Below, one piece after another: positions 49,542 through 60,757 of a stretch of 64,000 bases of DNA. Positions within the stretch are counted from its first letter, which is position 1, and the number at the start of each line of letters is the position of its first letter. The stretch lies in NCBI GenBank assembly GCA_025093555.1, contig JAIWNF010000060.1, forward strand, positions 205,612 to 269,611, written 5' to 3'. Made by a program: the position numbers and the translations under genes. The DNA comes from Circinella umbellata (lineage: Eukaryota > Mucoromycota > Mucoromycetes > Mucorales > Lichtheimiaceae). The notes beneath the pieces were generated by a model that saw nothing but the letters and a program-made list of their open reading frames with translations, was not told the origin of the DNA and made no database searches.

Positions 49542-51835
49542 TTACTCCCCCCTTCAAAAAAATTTTTTTGCTTCTTTAAATAGATATAATTGTTCTTGAT
49601 TTGCACTTGTTGCCTTCATGCCCTTCTTGTTTTCGTGCTTTAATGAATAGCTTGTTTTTGCTGCATTGTTGTATTTAATGACACGCCATGGACCAGAAAA
49701 CTTGGGGTTGGGAAATTTCTAATTTTTCTTTTGGAAGAATTCTTAATACACGGTCACCAACTTGAAAATTTGGGCGTTTTTTATGCTTGAGATCATAGTA
49801 ATGCTTTTGATGTTGTTGTGCCTTTTGAATATTATTTTTGATTTTTTCATGAATGAGTGGAATATAGTGGTTTAAATAAGCAACCCATGATTCCGAGTTA
49901 TGTGTCTTCATTTTAGGTGGCTGAATGTTTACTAAAGGTGGTAAAACAGCTTTTCTACCAAATATAGCCTCAAATAGGGAATAACCAGTAGAGATTTGTT
50001 TTTGTGTATTGATACCAAAAGTAACAGACGGCAAATAGTCATCCCAATATTCCGGATAACGTTCTATATACATTGATAGTACTGTCTTTATGGTAGAATT
50101 CCATTTCTCAACCAATCTATCACTGGCCGGATATATTACACTTGTGGTTGATTTGTATATGCCAAGTCATATGCAAACTAATATCATTGCTTCTGAAATA
50201 AAATTTGTTCCATTATCACTGATTAACTTCTTTAGGGTTGAAAATTTAAGGTCAATTTCGTAAAGTAGAACTTGTGTGCTTATATTAGAGTCAAAACCTA
50301 AAAGAGGATAAGTAATAACCCATTTTGTCAAGTATTCCATACAAACTAATAAGTATCAATTTCCTTTTAAAGAGGTTGGTAGTACTGCAATTTCCATTGC
50401 CCATACTTCGCCTGCTTTCCCAACTGGAATACTTTGTAGTTCTCCAGCTTTACATAATGGATATTTATGTGTTTGACATAGTTCACATTCAGCTGTGGTG
50501 GCAATAATATCTTTTTGTAAACTAGGCCACCAGGCAACTTGTTTCGCTTAAGATAGAGTTTTATCATGACCAAAATGTCCTGATGTAGGATGTACATAAA
50601 TAGTGATGAAAAACTGTTGTCAAAGTGATTTTGAAATATATGGAAGTGGATTTTGGTGATTAAAATATATAATATTGTTTTCTACCTGAAAAAGTTGTGT
50701 CTTTGGTGCTTTTAGAAGTAATTGAATTTCTTTGTCTTTTTCTTGTTCTTGTTGAAGAATGTTGATAGTGATGATATTTTGTTGTTTGGTTTTGATTTTG
50801 CTGCTGTCGGTTTTGACATTGATCGTTTTATCCAATTTGCTGTTGCAAGCATAGCTTAATGCATCTGCATCAATGTTAATCTTTCCACATTGATATGCGA
50901 TTGTAAAATTATATATTTGAGTAGCTAAAACCCATCAAGCTATGCATCTTTTTGGTGAGTTGGAGGTCAGTATGGCTCTAACTGCTGCATGATCTGTGTA
51001 TATAGTTAATGAAACTGCACCATAAACATAATAGCAGTGAAATTGTTCTAGTCCCTAGACAATGGCTACCATTTCTTTTTCTGTCACTGTATAGTTTAAT
51101 TCTGCTGTAGTTAATGTTTTGCTGAAATATGAGATTGGTCGGGCTTATTTAACCAAAATTGCATTTATTGCTACAGTGCTTACATCTACATGGATTTCAT
51201 ATGGTAAGTTTGGGTCAGCATATACAAGTTGTAGAAGAGCTGCTTATTTTTGTTTAAGTTTTCTGAATATTGTTTGTTGTGATGTTGTCTATCTCTAAGG
51301 CTGATTTTTTGTAATAATCAGTATAGAGGTGCTGCTAACTCTGCTAAATTTTCAAGCCAATAGTGATAAAACATGCAGAATACTAAAAATCAAGATAGAC
51401 TTGCTCTCTCATAAGGCGATGAATAACCTAGGATGGCGTCTATTCTTGATTTATCCACATCGATGCTGTTTTCTGATATATAATGTCCCAAAAATTTTAC
51501 AGACTTCTTGACCGATGTGGTTTCATTAATATTGATTTTGACATGCCAATGGTGTAATGTTTTTAAAGCCTTGGTAAGTATTAGAAGATGTGTTTTTCGA
51601 TCTAGTGTGGCAAGTAAAATACCATCTATATAAAGTTTGATATTGGTAATAGTATGCCCCACCAGGATTTGTTCCATAAAGCAGCTGAAATTTGCTAGAC
51701 CAATACAGACACCATATCATAAAGCATTGAAATGAAAATGACCTTTGTCAGTTGAGAATGCTGTTCTTTCAGCGTCTACTGGATCAAGAGGAAGTTGCAT
51801 GCTTCTTATGTAACAAATAAAAATTTTAATTAATT
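49408..51835 (-). mobile_element. Degenerate Ty3/Gypsy retrotransposon relic (pol part and 3' LTR piece)
   Basis: On the minus strand the order is reverse transcriptase, RNase H, integrase, polypurine tract, LTR piece, which is the Ty3/Gypsy order. gag, protease and the 5' LTR are missing. It abuts the truncated family gene at 51835-52660. Confidence 0.85.
49675..51835 (-). pseudogene. Gypsy pol remnant
   Basis: Pieces in shifting frames include AERTAFSTDKGHFHFNAL (RT), then KLYIDGILLAT, where the YxDD box has lost its second Asp to Gly. RNase H follows with YTDHAAVRAIL and NIDADALSYA. The integrase zinc-binding HxxxxH...C..C region (about 50600-50450) precedes the core with SDNGTNFIS and the C-terminal part VEKWNSTIKTVL ... 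VGDRVLRILPKEK. Stops and frameshifts occur throughout, so it cannot make enzyme. Confidence 0.85.
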
Positions 51836-52660
51836 TTTGAACATCATCCAAGTCTGCATAAATTATATCTGCATTATCGGCTATTTCATAATCATTATCG
51901 TTTTGATCTTCAACATTTGATGATGAACTACAACTTTGTTGCAGCCAGTCCACAGCAGTTTCCGCAACTCGACCCAGCATTCTTCTTAATGCTTGAATTC
52001 GATATGTTTGTGAATTATCCCACTGAACAAGTGTAGGAAAAGCAAGGTTAGTAAATAGCATGCAGACGACAATGTACTCGAGAAATAAATATTACCAGCT
52101 CCTTTAATTCCATCAAATTCTTATCCCAGAATACTGGATCATACCTTATTTGTCTGGTTTCATAAAAAAAACCATTAGTATCTTCAAACAAAGTAATGTG
52201 TTCCTTATTCTGAATAATACATACTTAGACACTAATTCGGGTCTCAATTCCTGTACAATATTATTAAAGTGATTGATCCAATACGTAAAGTACCCTTTCG
52301 AAGTGGCAATGGTCGTTTTGAAAGAAAACTCTGCGAGTTCCTCGTGATACTTGGTAACGAATCTGTCCATTGTTAGGTTGAGAGTATTTAAAATGAAATC
52401 TCGCAGCTCTATTAAAAACAAAGATATTTAGAATTTTCAAACCATAAAAATAAACAGTTGTGACTTACCTTTAGATCCTGCAAATATTGTCATGGTGAAA
52501 TATAAGGTTCGCAAAAATGTAAAAGAAGGAGGGGTGCCTGGCGACCTATTGATGCAAAATTCAGGTTGTGTCAGCAATGTCGTGTCGGAGACTACAATAA
52601 CTGGAACTGACCTGTTTAAATCAAAGGTCCCTGAATTTACATCCCACTACAAAAATAAAT
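51835..52660 (-). pseudogene. Accessory-family gene truncated at its 3' side
   Basis: Well-formed exons join in phase. The first, WDVNSGTFDLNR (about 52647-52613), is followed by SPGTPPSFTFLRTLYFTM up to 52469, then ELRDFILNTLNLTMDRFV...ELVSK (about 52413-52227). RYDPVFWDKNLMELKEL comes next, then WDNSQTYRIQALRRMLG through ETAVDWLQQS and an acidic tail. At about 51835 the frame runs into Gypsy reverse transcriptase sequence, so the true 3' end is lost. A start exon upstream of 52660 was not found. I do not recognise a domain. Confidence 0.55.
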
Positions 52661-53162
52661 AAAAAAGCACGTTTTTGGTGTGTAAATGTAATCAATTGCT
52701 GCAATTTGTATAAATTATTCCAAGCATGTGTATGTTGAGGACCAGAGCATACACAGAAGCAAACAACACTAACAAGAACAATCATAATAAGGGTAATATA
52801 TTATAAAATATTACATAAAACGAAAAATCACAAGATATCATACATTTATTATAAAGACCGAAAAAAAACTTCTTTTGTTTAGACTGTCATTAAGGTGCAT
52901 CCTAACTTAAACCATCAAAATATGGGGTGGAATAAGAATTGACAAAAAATTGTCAGAAATGCAGCTATGAACTTTTTGAGCCGTAATATATGTTAACTTA
53001 GGTATTCTGAAGAGATGTTACAGAACAGTTTTTAGAGAAAATTATTTTCTATTGAGATTTGGCGCTTCAAAGTTTTGTCAAGATATGATATTTTACTAAG
53101 TAATGCCAATATTTTGAGAAAGGGATAAGCAGTGTGTAACCTATAAAAGTGGATGGTCTATG

Positions 53163-53284
53163 TGTGATAGTATACATCTGGCTAATTCTAATTTAGTATC
53201 AATATAAATAGTCTAAATTATAAATAATAATAAACATTGGTCTTTCTAATATACATAAATATAATCCCACCTATAACTATTACA
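53163..53284 (+). repeat. Short TATA-containing repeat, copy 2
   Basis: Runs from TGTGATAGTATACATC to ACTATTACA, with the same tcaatataaatagtctaa core as 49035-49146 but in opposite orientation. It is followed by ctATGG, as copy 1 is followed by ATGG. Confidence 0.6.
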
Positions 53285-53356
53285 CTATGGTTACACAAGG
53301 TTCGTGCTTTGGATTATATGTAGCTCCTAACTTTTACTCACCATAAAAAAAGATTT

Positions 53357-53413
53357 GGCCGCACTATGCGCTTGTGGCCAAGTGCGGCCAAGTACGGCCA
53401 GATGCGGCCAAAC
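53357..53413. repeat. Subterminal GCGGCCAA repeats, left
   Basis: Five units of (t/c)ggcc(a/g) spaced about ten bases, including gtgcggccaagtacggcca. The matching set is at 55406-55435. Confidence 0.85.
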
Positions 53414-53874
53414 CCTGTGTGGTACAAAGCGCTCATTCAATCTAGCGTGACACCATTTTTTTTAAAACTATAAACCCGACAAACTGTCGCTGTTCTAATC
53501 AAAGTTTATTATTCATTCAAAAAACATATATAAATGATTGTAGTATACCAAATTATTATCGGTAACTAAACGAGACGAGTTATAAATGAAGCCTCATAGG
53601 AGCTTATTGGTGGCTTATTCTTTTGAATGAATGAATATATAATATTGGGTAATTTTATTAAAATAGTTGAATAGAGACTACTATGGAACATACAAAAACT
53701 ACTAGATAAAGACAAAAACAAAACATCTAACTAACTATCTAACTATTTTCCAAAAACATGCATAATAAAAATGAGTACTATTAAATATTTTATAATTGTA
53801 TTACTAGATGTAATGTTATGTTTATTAATATCGAATATTGATGTAGCTATGCTCCGTAAAGGATACTTACCTTG

Positions 53875-54766
53875 TTAGTCAGAGGTAGAGTCGCTAGAGT
53901 AAATGAAAAAAAAAGTTAGTAATTCCATTTCTTATATTACTACAGAATATGCTATGGTTGAGTCTGACAATAGTACTAAAAAAGCATTTACTTACGAGTT
54001 AATTCTACGTCGTTTGTTACTTTCATTCCCTTCGCGACGCCTCTGACTAGCTCCAACGTTATTCCATCTCTTTCGTAATAGATATTGGATGATCCAATCA
54101 TTACCATTTAGATCATGAGGAAATTGAGGTAGTACCTTTTTAACTTCTTTGACTACCTCGCTGGTTATCGAGTCCTTCAGATCTTTCTGAATGGTACTCA
54201 GAGCTGACCAAGGCGCGTTCTTGATGTCATCACTGACTTCTGCTTCCTTCTCCTTGATAACGCGTTCAATTGTATATTTAAGCGTTATCAAGCTTTGCTT
54301 ACCTTGCTCAGTGGAACCATCTATGTCCGTAAGTGCTTGTAAGATAGCCTTTGGTGACTTTGATTTTGGTTCCAGGAATGATTCTGGTAAAGGTGGAGCA
54401 ACATCGGATGATGGAGGGGGAGGGCTAGGGTGTGCGACCTATACATGACAATAAAGATATTCTGTTAATAATAGGAAGGCTAATGTCATGCTATAAGTTT
54501 TTGCATTGTCATATAAACTATATCTTGTCCAAGAGTCCTCCAAGCAAAGTGATTATTTGCTCTCTTTGTTTTGTTGCAACAAATAATGCGTTTTCAATGC
54601 ATTCAAGCCTTTTTTCAGTATCCTCCTTGAACTTGTCAAAATCTTGCTTGGGACAGTTGAGATCTTCGGAAATCTCGAAGCAGTTTGTTAATGAAACCTG
54701 TTCCTGTTGATTAAAGATGTCTTCATCAGAAAACAAATTGTTGAACAAAGTACAGGTTTTTTCCAA
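53875..54766 (-). CDS. Uncharacterised protein carried inside the 2.1 kb element, 5' end lost
   Basis: Segments are about 54766-54530 (ISEDLNCPKQDFDKFKED then RLECIENALFVATKQREQ), then 54437-53999 with a Pro-rich linker, the helical ALTDIDGSTEQGKQSLI, VKEVKKVLPQFPHDLNGN, WIIQYLLRKRWNN and the basic end ESNKRRRIN. A good GTAAGT donor leads to a 19-nt last exon (53893-53875). The first join is unclear and no ATG precedes the first segment, because the foldback at 54752-55178 replaces the expected start. The basic C-terminus and coiled-coil character suggest a DNA-associated protein. Whether it is made is doubtful. Confidence 0.45.
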
Positions 54767-55178
54767 ATTATTTGCGCTGAAGTAAATTAATTTTGCGCTA
54801 TGAGAAAAGATTATTTTGCGTTGTCTGGGGAATAAATTTGCGTTGGTAATTTTGCGCCAATGATTTTCCGCTCCTGTTTTTGCGTCAAAATATTTACTTC
54901 CTTGGTGCTTATAACTTTATTTTAATTATTATTTCTCAAATGGCTCATATGAAATTCATTTATAATCATTTTTAATAAAATATTGTTTAATATATTCCCT
55001 GGTGAGGCAATAAAAAATATTAAGTGTTTGGACATACATACTTCAGTGCAAAAAATTCGGTGCAAAATCATTTTCGCAAAATTACTAACGCAAATTTATT
55101 CCCCAGACAATGCAAAATAATCTTTTCTCATGGCGCAAAATTAATTTACTTCAGCGCAAATAATTTGGAAAAAACCAG
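54752..55178. repeat. Foldback element (inverted arms of about 130 bp)
   Basis: Left arm 54752-54892 and right arm 55046-55178 are inverted copies sharing ggttttttccaaattatttg, ctggggaataaatttgcgtt and repeated ttttgcgc motifs, with a 150 bp AT-rich centre. It has no coding capacity and looks like a MITE/foldback nested in the 2.1 kb element. Confidence 0.88.
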
Positions 55179-55405
55179 TATTAGTACTCATTGTCATGAC
55201 AGATGTTGAGAGAAGGAAAAAAGAAAGTTAGTAAAACAAAATTAAGGGAGCGATATAAAAAAAAATAAACACAAGGGTTGAAAAAAAAGATGTTACTAAG
55301 TTACTCATCTCAATACATATTGCGGTGGTCTAAGTTACCTGTCTGTACTACAATTATTATAAATATAGTAAGAGCAAAAAAGTCTGTACCACTAGTAAAA
55401 AAAAA

Positions 55406-55435
55406 CGGCCAAGTGCGGCCAAGTGCGGCCAAACC
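55406..55435. repeat. Subterminal GCGGCCAA repeats, right
   Basis: Three units of cggccaagtg in a row, ending gcggccaaacc as the left set does. Confidence 0.88.
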
Positions 55436-55455
55436 TCAGAATTTTTTTTATGGTG

Positions 55456-57066
55456 CTGTTCTATTTTTTTTTCAGTCGATAAGAAAAATAGATATAAGAA
55501 CAACAATAACTCGAAAAATAGTTGTTTTCAAATATTACTTAGATGTAGATACTATCATCCAGGTATATTAAAAAGGATTCAAATAATTCCAGACTTTTGT
55601 TGAAGAGCAACAAAGTAACATTATAATCCCATCTACCATTTTTAATAAAAAAAAAATAGAACTAGGTTCTGGTAGAAGTTACTGGAGAGGTAGCAGAAAT
55701 AACAAGTGGTACTATGAAGTCAAGCAATAGAAAGGAGAAAGAATTAGGGAAGTCACTGCACACTTCTTAATAGTGTATATACATACACTGTCATCTCTCT
55801 TCATAATAAATGTCTATAGTATTTCAGAGTTTCGAGGTCTCATTGGTGGCAATATTATTACCCGTCGGGCGTTTAAAATATCTCAATTTTCTTAACTGAA
55901 CATTGCTTTTGAGCTTTTTTGATTCAAAAACTTTTTTGAACAACCCATTGTTAAAAAATAAAATAAAGAAAGTATTGAAAAGAAACACTAGTATGCAGTT
56001 TTGACGGCAGCAATCAATGTTTATTATTTGTTTGCTTGGTGTTTCTTATGCAAAATTTTCGCACACCCCGCTTTTTGCACATCTCTTATGTAGTAGTAGA
56101 ATTTAAAAAAATTGGGGAAAAATGCAGACTATAAGGAGTGTGCACCATATATAATACATATGCTAGCAGCATAGTAATTTCAATTACGCAATATACGTAG
56201 TAGATATATTACATTTATTATTACAAAATACGGTTGGATATCGATAAAAAAGAGTATAAGAGATTGATAAATTTGTTTGTGATCATAAATGATACTATAT
56301 ATTGTTTGTTGATGATTATGCTAGTGTAATAATGAATTTGAGAATATTTTTTGTTTTTGAAGAAAAAAAAACACTTATTATAAAATAGGATTTTGATTAC
56401 ATCTACTGATCTACTTGATCATTTGGTCGTTTACGAGATTTTGGGACGGTAATGAGAACTGGAGGAATTTTTAAGGAATTATCACCGGAGTCAGTGACGT
56501 TTACAATACCACGAAATGGGCCCTTGTTTATCTTCATATCAATATTTGCAGTCATGCTGAGTAGATGATTCTATATACGAGATTTAAAATTAAATATTAA
56601 TCTAGCTACTGCTTATGCATCAAACACAATCTTCGCACGTCATGCAATAATTAACTACCTTCCAAACAAACAGAAATTTTAACGTTTCCTTGAATGATAA
56701 TAACTGTGTACCTCGCTTTGGGATCACTAATTTGGTATAATTCTTGGCAACAAAGTGGGATGTGCAATACCTTAATGTTTACAAAAAGATAATCATTTTT
56801 AATAAAAATAATTGTTTTTTTATATCTAAATTAAAATGGTATATATAGTATATTCCCTATCATTTATATATATTTGTATAATAAAAAACAAAATAAAAAA
56901 AAATAATATTTGAATTTTTATCATATAAATGTTATTAAAATATTACAAGTTGTATAATAGACTTTATGTTAAAAATAAAAATCTTTAAAACCCAAAAATA
57001 AAAATGAACAATGATATTTATTTAAACTTTAATATTATAGGATGTAAACAATAAGTACTAGTTATA
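55456..57066. other. AT-rich spacer between two transposons
   Basis: No confident gene. The only protein-like signal is the small minus-strand frame at 56405-56557 and a preceding segment near 56640-56770. Confidence 0.5.
56405..56557 (-). CDS. Small ORF of 50 codons, possibly the last exon of a decayed gene
   Basis: Reads MTANIDMKINKGPFRGI, then VNVTDSGDNSLKIP and a basic tail PKSRKRPNDQVDQ before TAG. Upstream on the same strand near 56765-56650 a frame reads ELYQISDPKARYTVIII and GNVKISVCLE, which looks like a beta-rich partner exon. The phases do not join across the visible GT and AG sites. Function unknown. Confidence 0.35.
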
Positions 57067-57778
57067 GGCTGTTCACAAGCAAAATTTTTTGAAAGTTGTA
57101 CAACACATAAATCCTATTCCCAAAGAAGATTTATGTGAAAATACTGGAATCTTTTTTGGAAATACATAAATCAGCTATCGTGCGATAAAAATTTTGCGGT
57201 GAAAACGTGGAAAAATGTGTAGTCAGCTTAACTTTCCTTTTTAATATTTAGGAGAAGGGGGTAGGCGTCTCCTAAATATAAAAAAGGAAACTGAAAAAAT
57301 ACTAATGTAACAACTTGCGCTTTTATTTTATTTTATTTTTTTATTTTTTTATTTTACTACTTTTTTGACTTTATGTTGTATCCAACCTTCAAATGCTTCA
57401 TAAGACAGTCATAATGATTATTAATATTTAAAAGCAGCATCTAAAAATCAATTATGACATTACTTTGTATGTCCACATTAGGACAATGATTTGTAAGAAT
57501 ACATAACCCCGTCTTCATTAATAATAATATATGCCGGCTGTGTTGACAGAGGATTATCTCTTCTATCATAATTCTCACAATCATTACGCTATTATATCGC
57601 CCCGATGATAAGAACTTAATATAAATAGTGAGAATACTTTATTTGAAATAAACTTTAGTTTAATTTTGTTCTTTTAATTCTCGTTAACTTAATCCTCTCT
57701 CTTTTTATTTTATTATTTTTGATTGTAACACTCCATTACTTTTATTTCATTAAACCATACCTACACCAAAATACAACC

Positions 57779-59049
57779 ATGTTCTCTACTTTTAATTTCA
57801 ATGAAGCTCCTGATAATGATAGTAACCGCCAGCCAGTTCGAGGAAGTAATTGGAATAGATCTGAGACACTCCTCTTGATCGAAACTTATAGCAGGAATTT
57901 TACCGCCTTGGAGAGAACCTGTAACTCACAAGAGAAGAAGGCCATTGTGACCCGCATTTCCAACGATTTCAATGAAGCAAATGGGGTTGCAAATCGTTCT
58001 GCTCGTACTGAACGCGCCATCACCAGAAAATGGGATTCTCTGTGTGCCAATTACAGAAAGCAGTTTCGTGAGCGCGCTCAGACCGGGCAAGGAACATTTG
58101 AAGAAGATGAAGTGTACGACGAGTTGAACAAGCTCCTCCATGCTTTACCAACGACCAATGCTCCATTCCGGTACTCCTCCCACACCGGGATGTTAGTCAA
58201 CAACACCGTTGTCTCCACCACCACCACCACCACCACCACCGCCGCCGCCACTCCTATCGACACCACTACTGACACCACTATGCAACTACCTCGCCACCAC
58301 TCTCTCTCCTCCCCTGAAGTGGAAGAGCGTCCAACATCAAGAAGAAGAACGGAAGAACAAGTAGACTTCTCCCCGTACCTCTTTCATCCATGCTCACCCT
58401 TTCATCCATCCTTAACCCTACTCCTGACATTGTTCCTTCGCCACTTTCACAAACAATGTCAATTCCTCCCATCTCTACATCACGTCTACTTCCACTTCCC
58501 GTATAATTACTTCACCAACACCAGCACCAGCACCAGTAGCAACACCAGTAGCAACACCAGCACCAGCACCAGCACCAGTAGCACACCAGTAGCACACCAG
58601 CACCAGCACCAGCACCAGCACCAGCACCAGCACCAGCACCAGCACCAGCACCAGCACCAGCACCAGCACCAGCACCAGCACAAGTACCAGCATCAGCACC
58701 AGCATCAGCACCAGCATCAGCACCAGCATCAGCAGCAACATCAGCACGAGTACCAGCAGTAACACCAGTGCAACAAAGAAACGAAGAGGTGTATACACGT
58801 GTCTTTGACAGTGTATTAGATCGTCAAGCAGGAGAAAGGGAGGCAGAAGCATCTGCATTAAGAGAAGAACGACAAAGACATGCTGATCGATTTGAAACCC
58901 ATTTCCAACAGTTAATGGAACGTCAAGACAGACTTCATGAATCATTAAACCAAGGAAATGAAATTCTTCGTGTAAATGCTAGAAATGTAGAGCAACTTAT
59001 TAGACTGTTGAATCAACATTATAATAATAACAATAACAATAATAGTTAA
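57779..59049 (+). pseudogene. Harbinger Myb/SANT-like DNA-binding protein, frameshifted
   Basis: The start ATG at 57779 opens a frame with a trihelix/Myb-SANT-like domain: RGSNWNRSETLLLIETYSR, ITRKWDSLCANYRKQF and EDEVYDELNKLL. Later segments are in other frames: SMLTLSSILNPTPDIVPSP, then a Pro-Ala-rich repeat, then the coiled-coil C-terminus from EEVYTRVFDSVLDRQAG to a Asn-rich end at 59049. Each switch fits a missing base (near 58370, near 58502, and two within 58560-58605). In Harbinger elements this protein partners the transposase for nuclear import and DNA binding. Confidence 0.8.
58536..58760 (+). repeat. CAGCAC hexanucleotide repeat
   Basis: Long run of (CACCAG)n with interspersed CATCAG and GTAGCA units. 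In the frame that matches the downstream coiled coil it codes for Pro-Ala repeats. In another frame it reads as Gln-His. Confidence 0.92.
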
Positions 59050-59065
59050 ATGCAGTTTTCTTTGC

Positions 59066-59090
59066 CTCTCTCTCTCTCTCTCTCTCTCTC
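59066..59090. repeat. (CT)n microsatellite
   Basis: About 25 bp of CT dinucleotide just after the stop of the Myb/SANT-like gene. Confidence 0.92.
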
Positions 59091-59211
59091 ATTCTTTTTC
59101 TTTTTTTTTTCTCTTTCTCTTTCTCTTTTAAATTAATAAAATTTATTTTTTTTGTGCTTTTGAAATATATCAATCGCATATATGTAAAAAAACGTAAAGA
59201 TCAACGAATAC

Positions 59212-60757
59212 TTAACGCTGTCTATTCTCTTGCCACCATCTGTTCAACTCGTCTCTCCTTTGTCGACCCGCCTGATAGATTTCATTATCATTCGTTTCTT
59301 GGGATATGTTACGATTATCATTATCCACCTCTTGTTCAGCCCAATGGCGTATATTCTCTCTCGGCTCAAAGTCGGATCATTCATATTTATGCATAGATTA
59401 TGCAAAATACAGCAAGTGACAATGATATTGCAAATATCTTCCATATTTCGAATGAACAAATGCTTGCTGAGGAACCTCCAGCGAGAAGTAAGAATACCAA
59501 ACCATCTTTCGATCGTCATTCTGGTTGCTGAATGGACTTTGTTGAACTGTTTTTTTTAATGACTTCAGATGAATTTCCAATACACTCAGAGCTAGGGTAC
59601 GGAACAATTATGTTTGGTGACAACGAATATGCAGAATCTTATTCAGATAAAAAACAAGAAGAATAAATATACATGACAATTATGATACTCCCGAAAAAAA
59701 GACCATGTAGAATAACCATACCTGCAACTATGTATCCATTTGAAGGAAACCACACATCAGGATTTTTCAAATAGATACTTGATATTTCAGACCATTCGAA
59801 AGCATGCGCATCATGTGAGCGACCTAAATTAGTATCATATTTATAATCGTATTTATACAATGTTAGATTCGTTTTTTAAAGAATTCAAAGTGGACAGTAA
59901 CATGATTTATATTAACCTGAATCACCAACTGTTATAAACGTAAAGCGACATCGATGGTCGCAGACAGCAGTCAACTTCACAGAAAAATGTCCTTTTCTGT
60001 CTCGCCAATACTCTGCATAATGGCGTGGAGTGGGAGCTTCAATGATGATGTTTTTTCCATCAAGCGCCCCTATTACTCCTGGTAAACGGTGTGGTCCTGC
60101 ATCACCATTTGGATGTTGAAATCCTTGTTGAATTTCTTCAACTACTTCTAACTGTGTCGGCCATCTTATAATTCCTCTATACACCCCCTGAACTGCGGCA
60201 GTGAACCTTCTGGTCATGTTGGTGTAGCTCCCATTGGAAACACCCCACCCAACGTTCATGATACGATATCCAAGATGACAGTTAGATAAACGCCAAATTG
60301 CACACGAAATCTGAATATGGATTGGTAGCGCATTTGGTGCAGTAAGCTGGTATTCAGGATGCTGTCTAAGATCGTTAACCAATCTTTCGAAAGTTGTACG
60401 ATTCATACGATAATTGGCACGGAAACTTGTTCGTGGATCATCATCATCGGTCAAATAAGGATGGGTTATTTCCCAGTAATGATAAGTAGAGAGACTGACA
60501 CGTTCGCTTATCATTTGTAGTCTACGATTCACAGGTGTTGCAATAAGCAAAAAAGGCATGGCGTTAAAGAAAGATGGGATTTCGAAAAAAAAAGTGGACG
60601 AGATAAGGTATTGTTGTTGAACTAGTGATTGAATCATCTCTGAGTTCATTTCAATCAAAGCAGCGATATTTCTTCTTTGTTGGTTGATCGTATTCAGTAA
60701 ATTAATGCAAGCAATGAGCAAAGTAATAATTAAAGTCGGGTCGTTTGGATGAGTCAT
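59212..60757 (-). pseudogene. Harbinger DDE transposase, frameshifted
   Basis: Exons 60757-59917 and 59823-59722 join in phase 1, then a third exon starts near 59637. Landmarks are YHYWEITHPYL, FRMNRTTFERL-type helix (here YRMNRTTFERLVNDL), GALDGKNI (first Asp), VGDSGRSHDAHAF (second Asp) and MTIERWFGILTSRWRFL (catalytic Glu). A run of eight A (about 59553-59560) puts the frame one base out just before QFNKVHSATR. Another one-base loss near 59380 separates NLCINMND from the plausible C-terminus DFEPRENIRHWAEQE, which stops at 59212. As written it cannot make full transposase. Confidence 0.85.

Larger units (their letters stand above)
53339..55455. mobile_element. 2.1 kb DNA-transposon-like element with terminal inverted repeats
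   Basis: The left end CACCATAAAAAAAGATTTGG and the right end (reverse complement) CACCATAAAAAAAATTCTG are inverted. Subterminal GGCCGCACTT-type repeats follow on each side (53357-53413 and 55406-55435). Both flanks carry CT, compatible with a 2 bp target duplication. CACC ends, subterminal repeats and a short duplication recall CACTA-like elements, but no transposase is present, so it would be non-autonomous. The class is uncertain. Confidence 0.65.

Noticed and set aside
49035..53163. The two 112-122 bp repeats as terminal inverted repeats of one 4.2 kb element
   Set aside because: Flanks show no matching target duplication, and the interval contains a Gypsy relic and a separate gene rather than a coherent transposon.
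58475..58945. Leu/Val-rich 156-codon frame antisense to the CAGCAC repeat
   Set aside because: Pure consequence of the hexanucleotide repeat read on the other strand.
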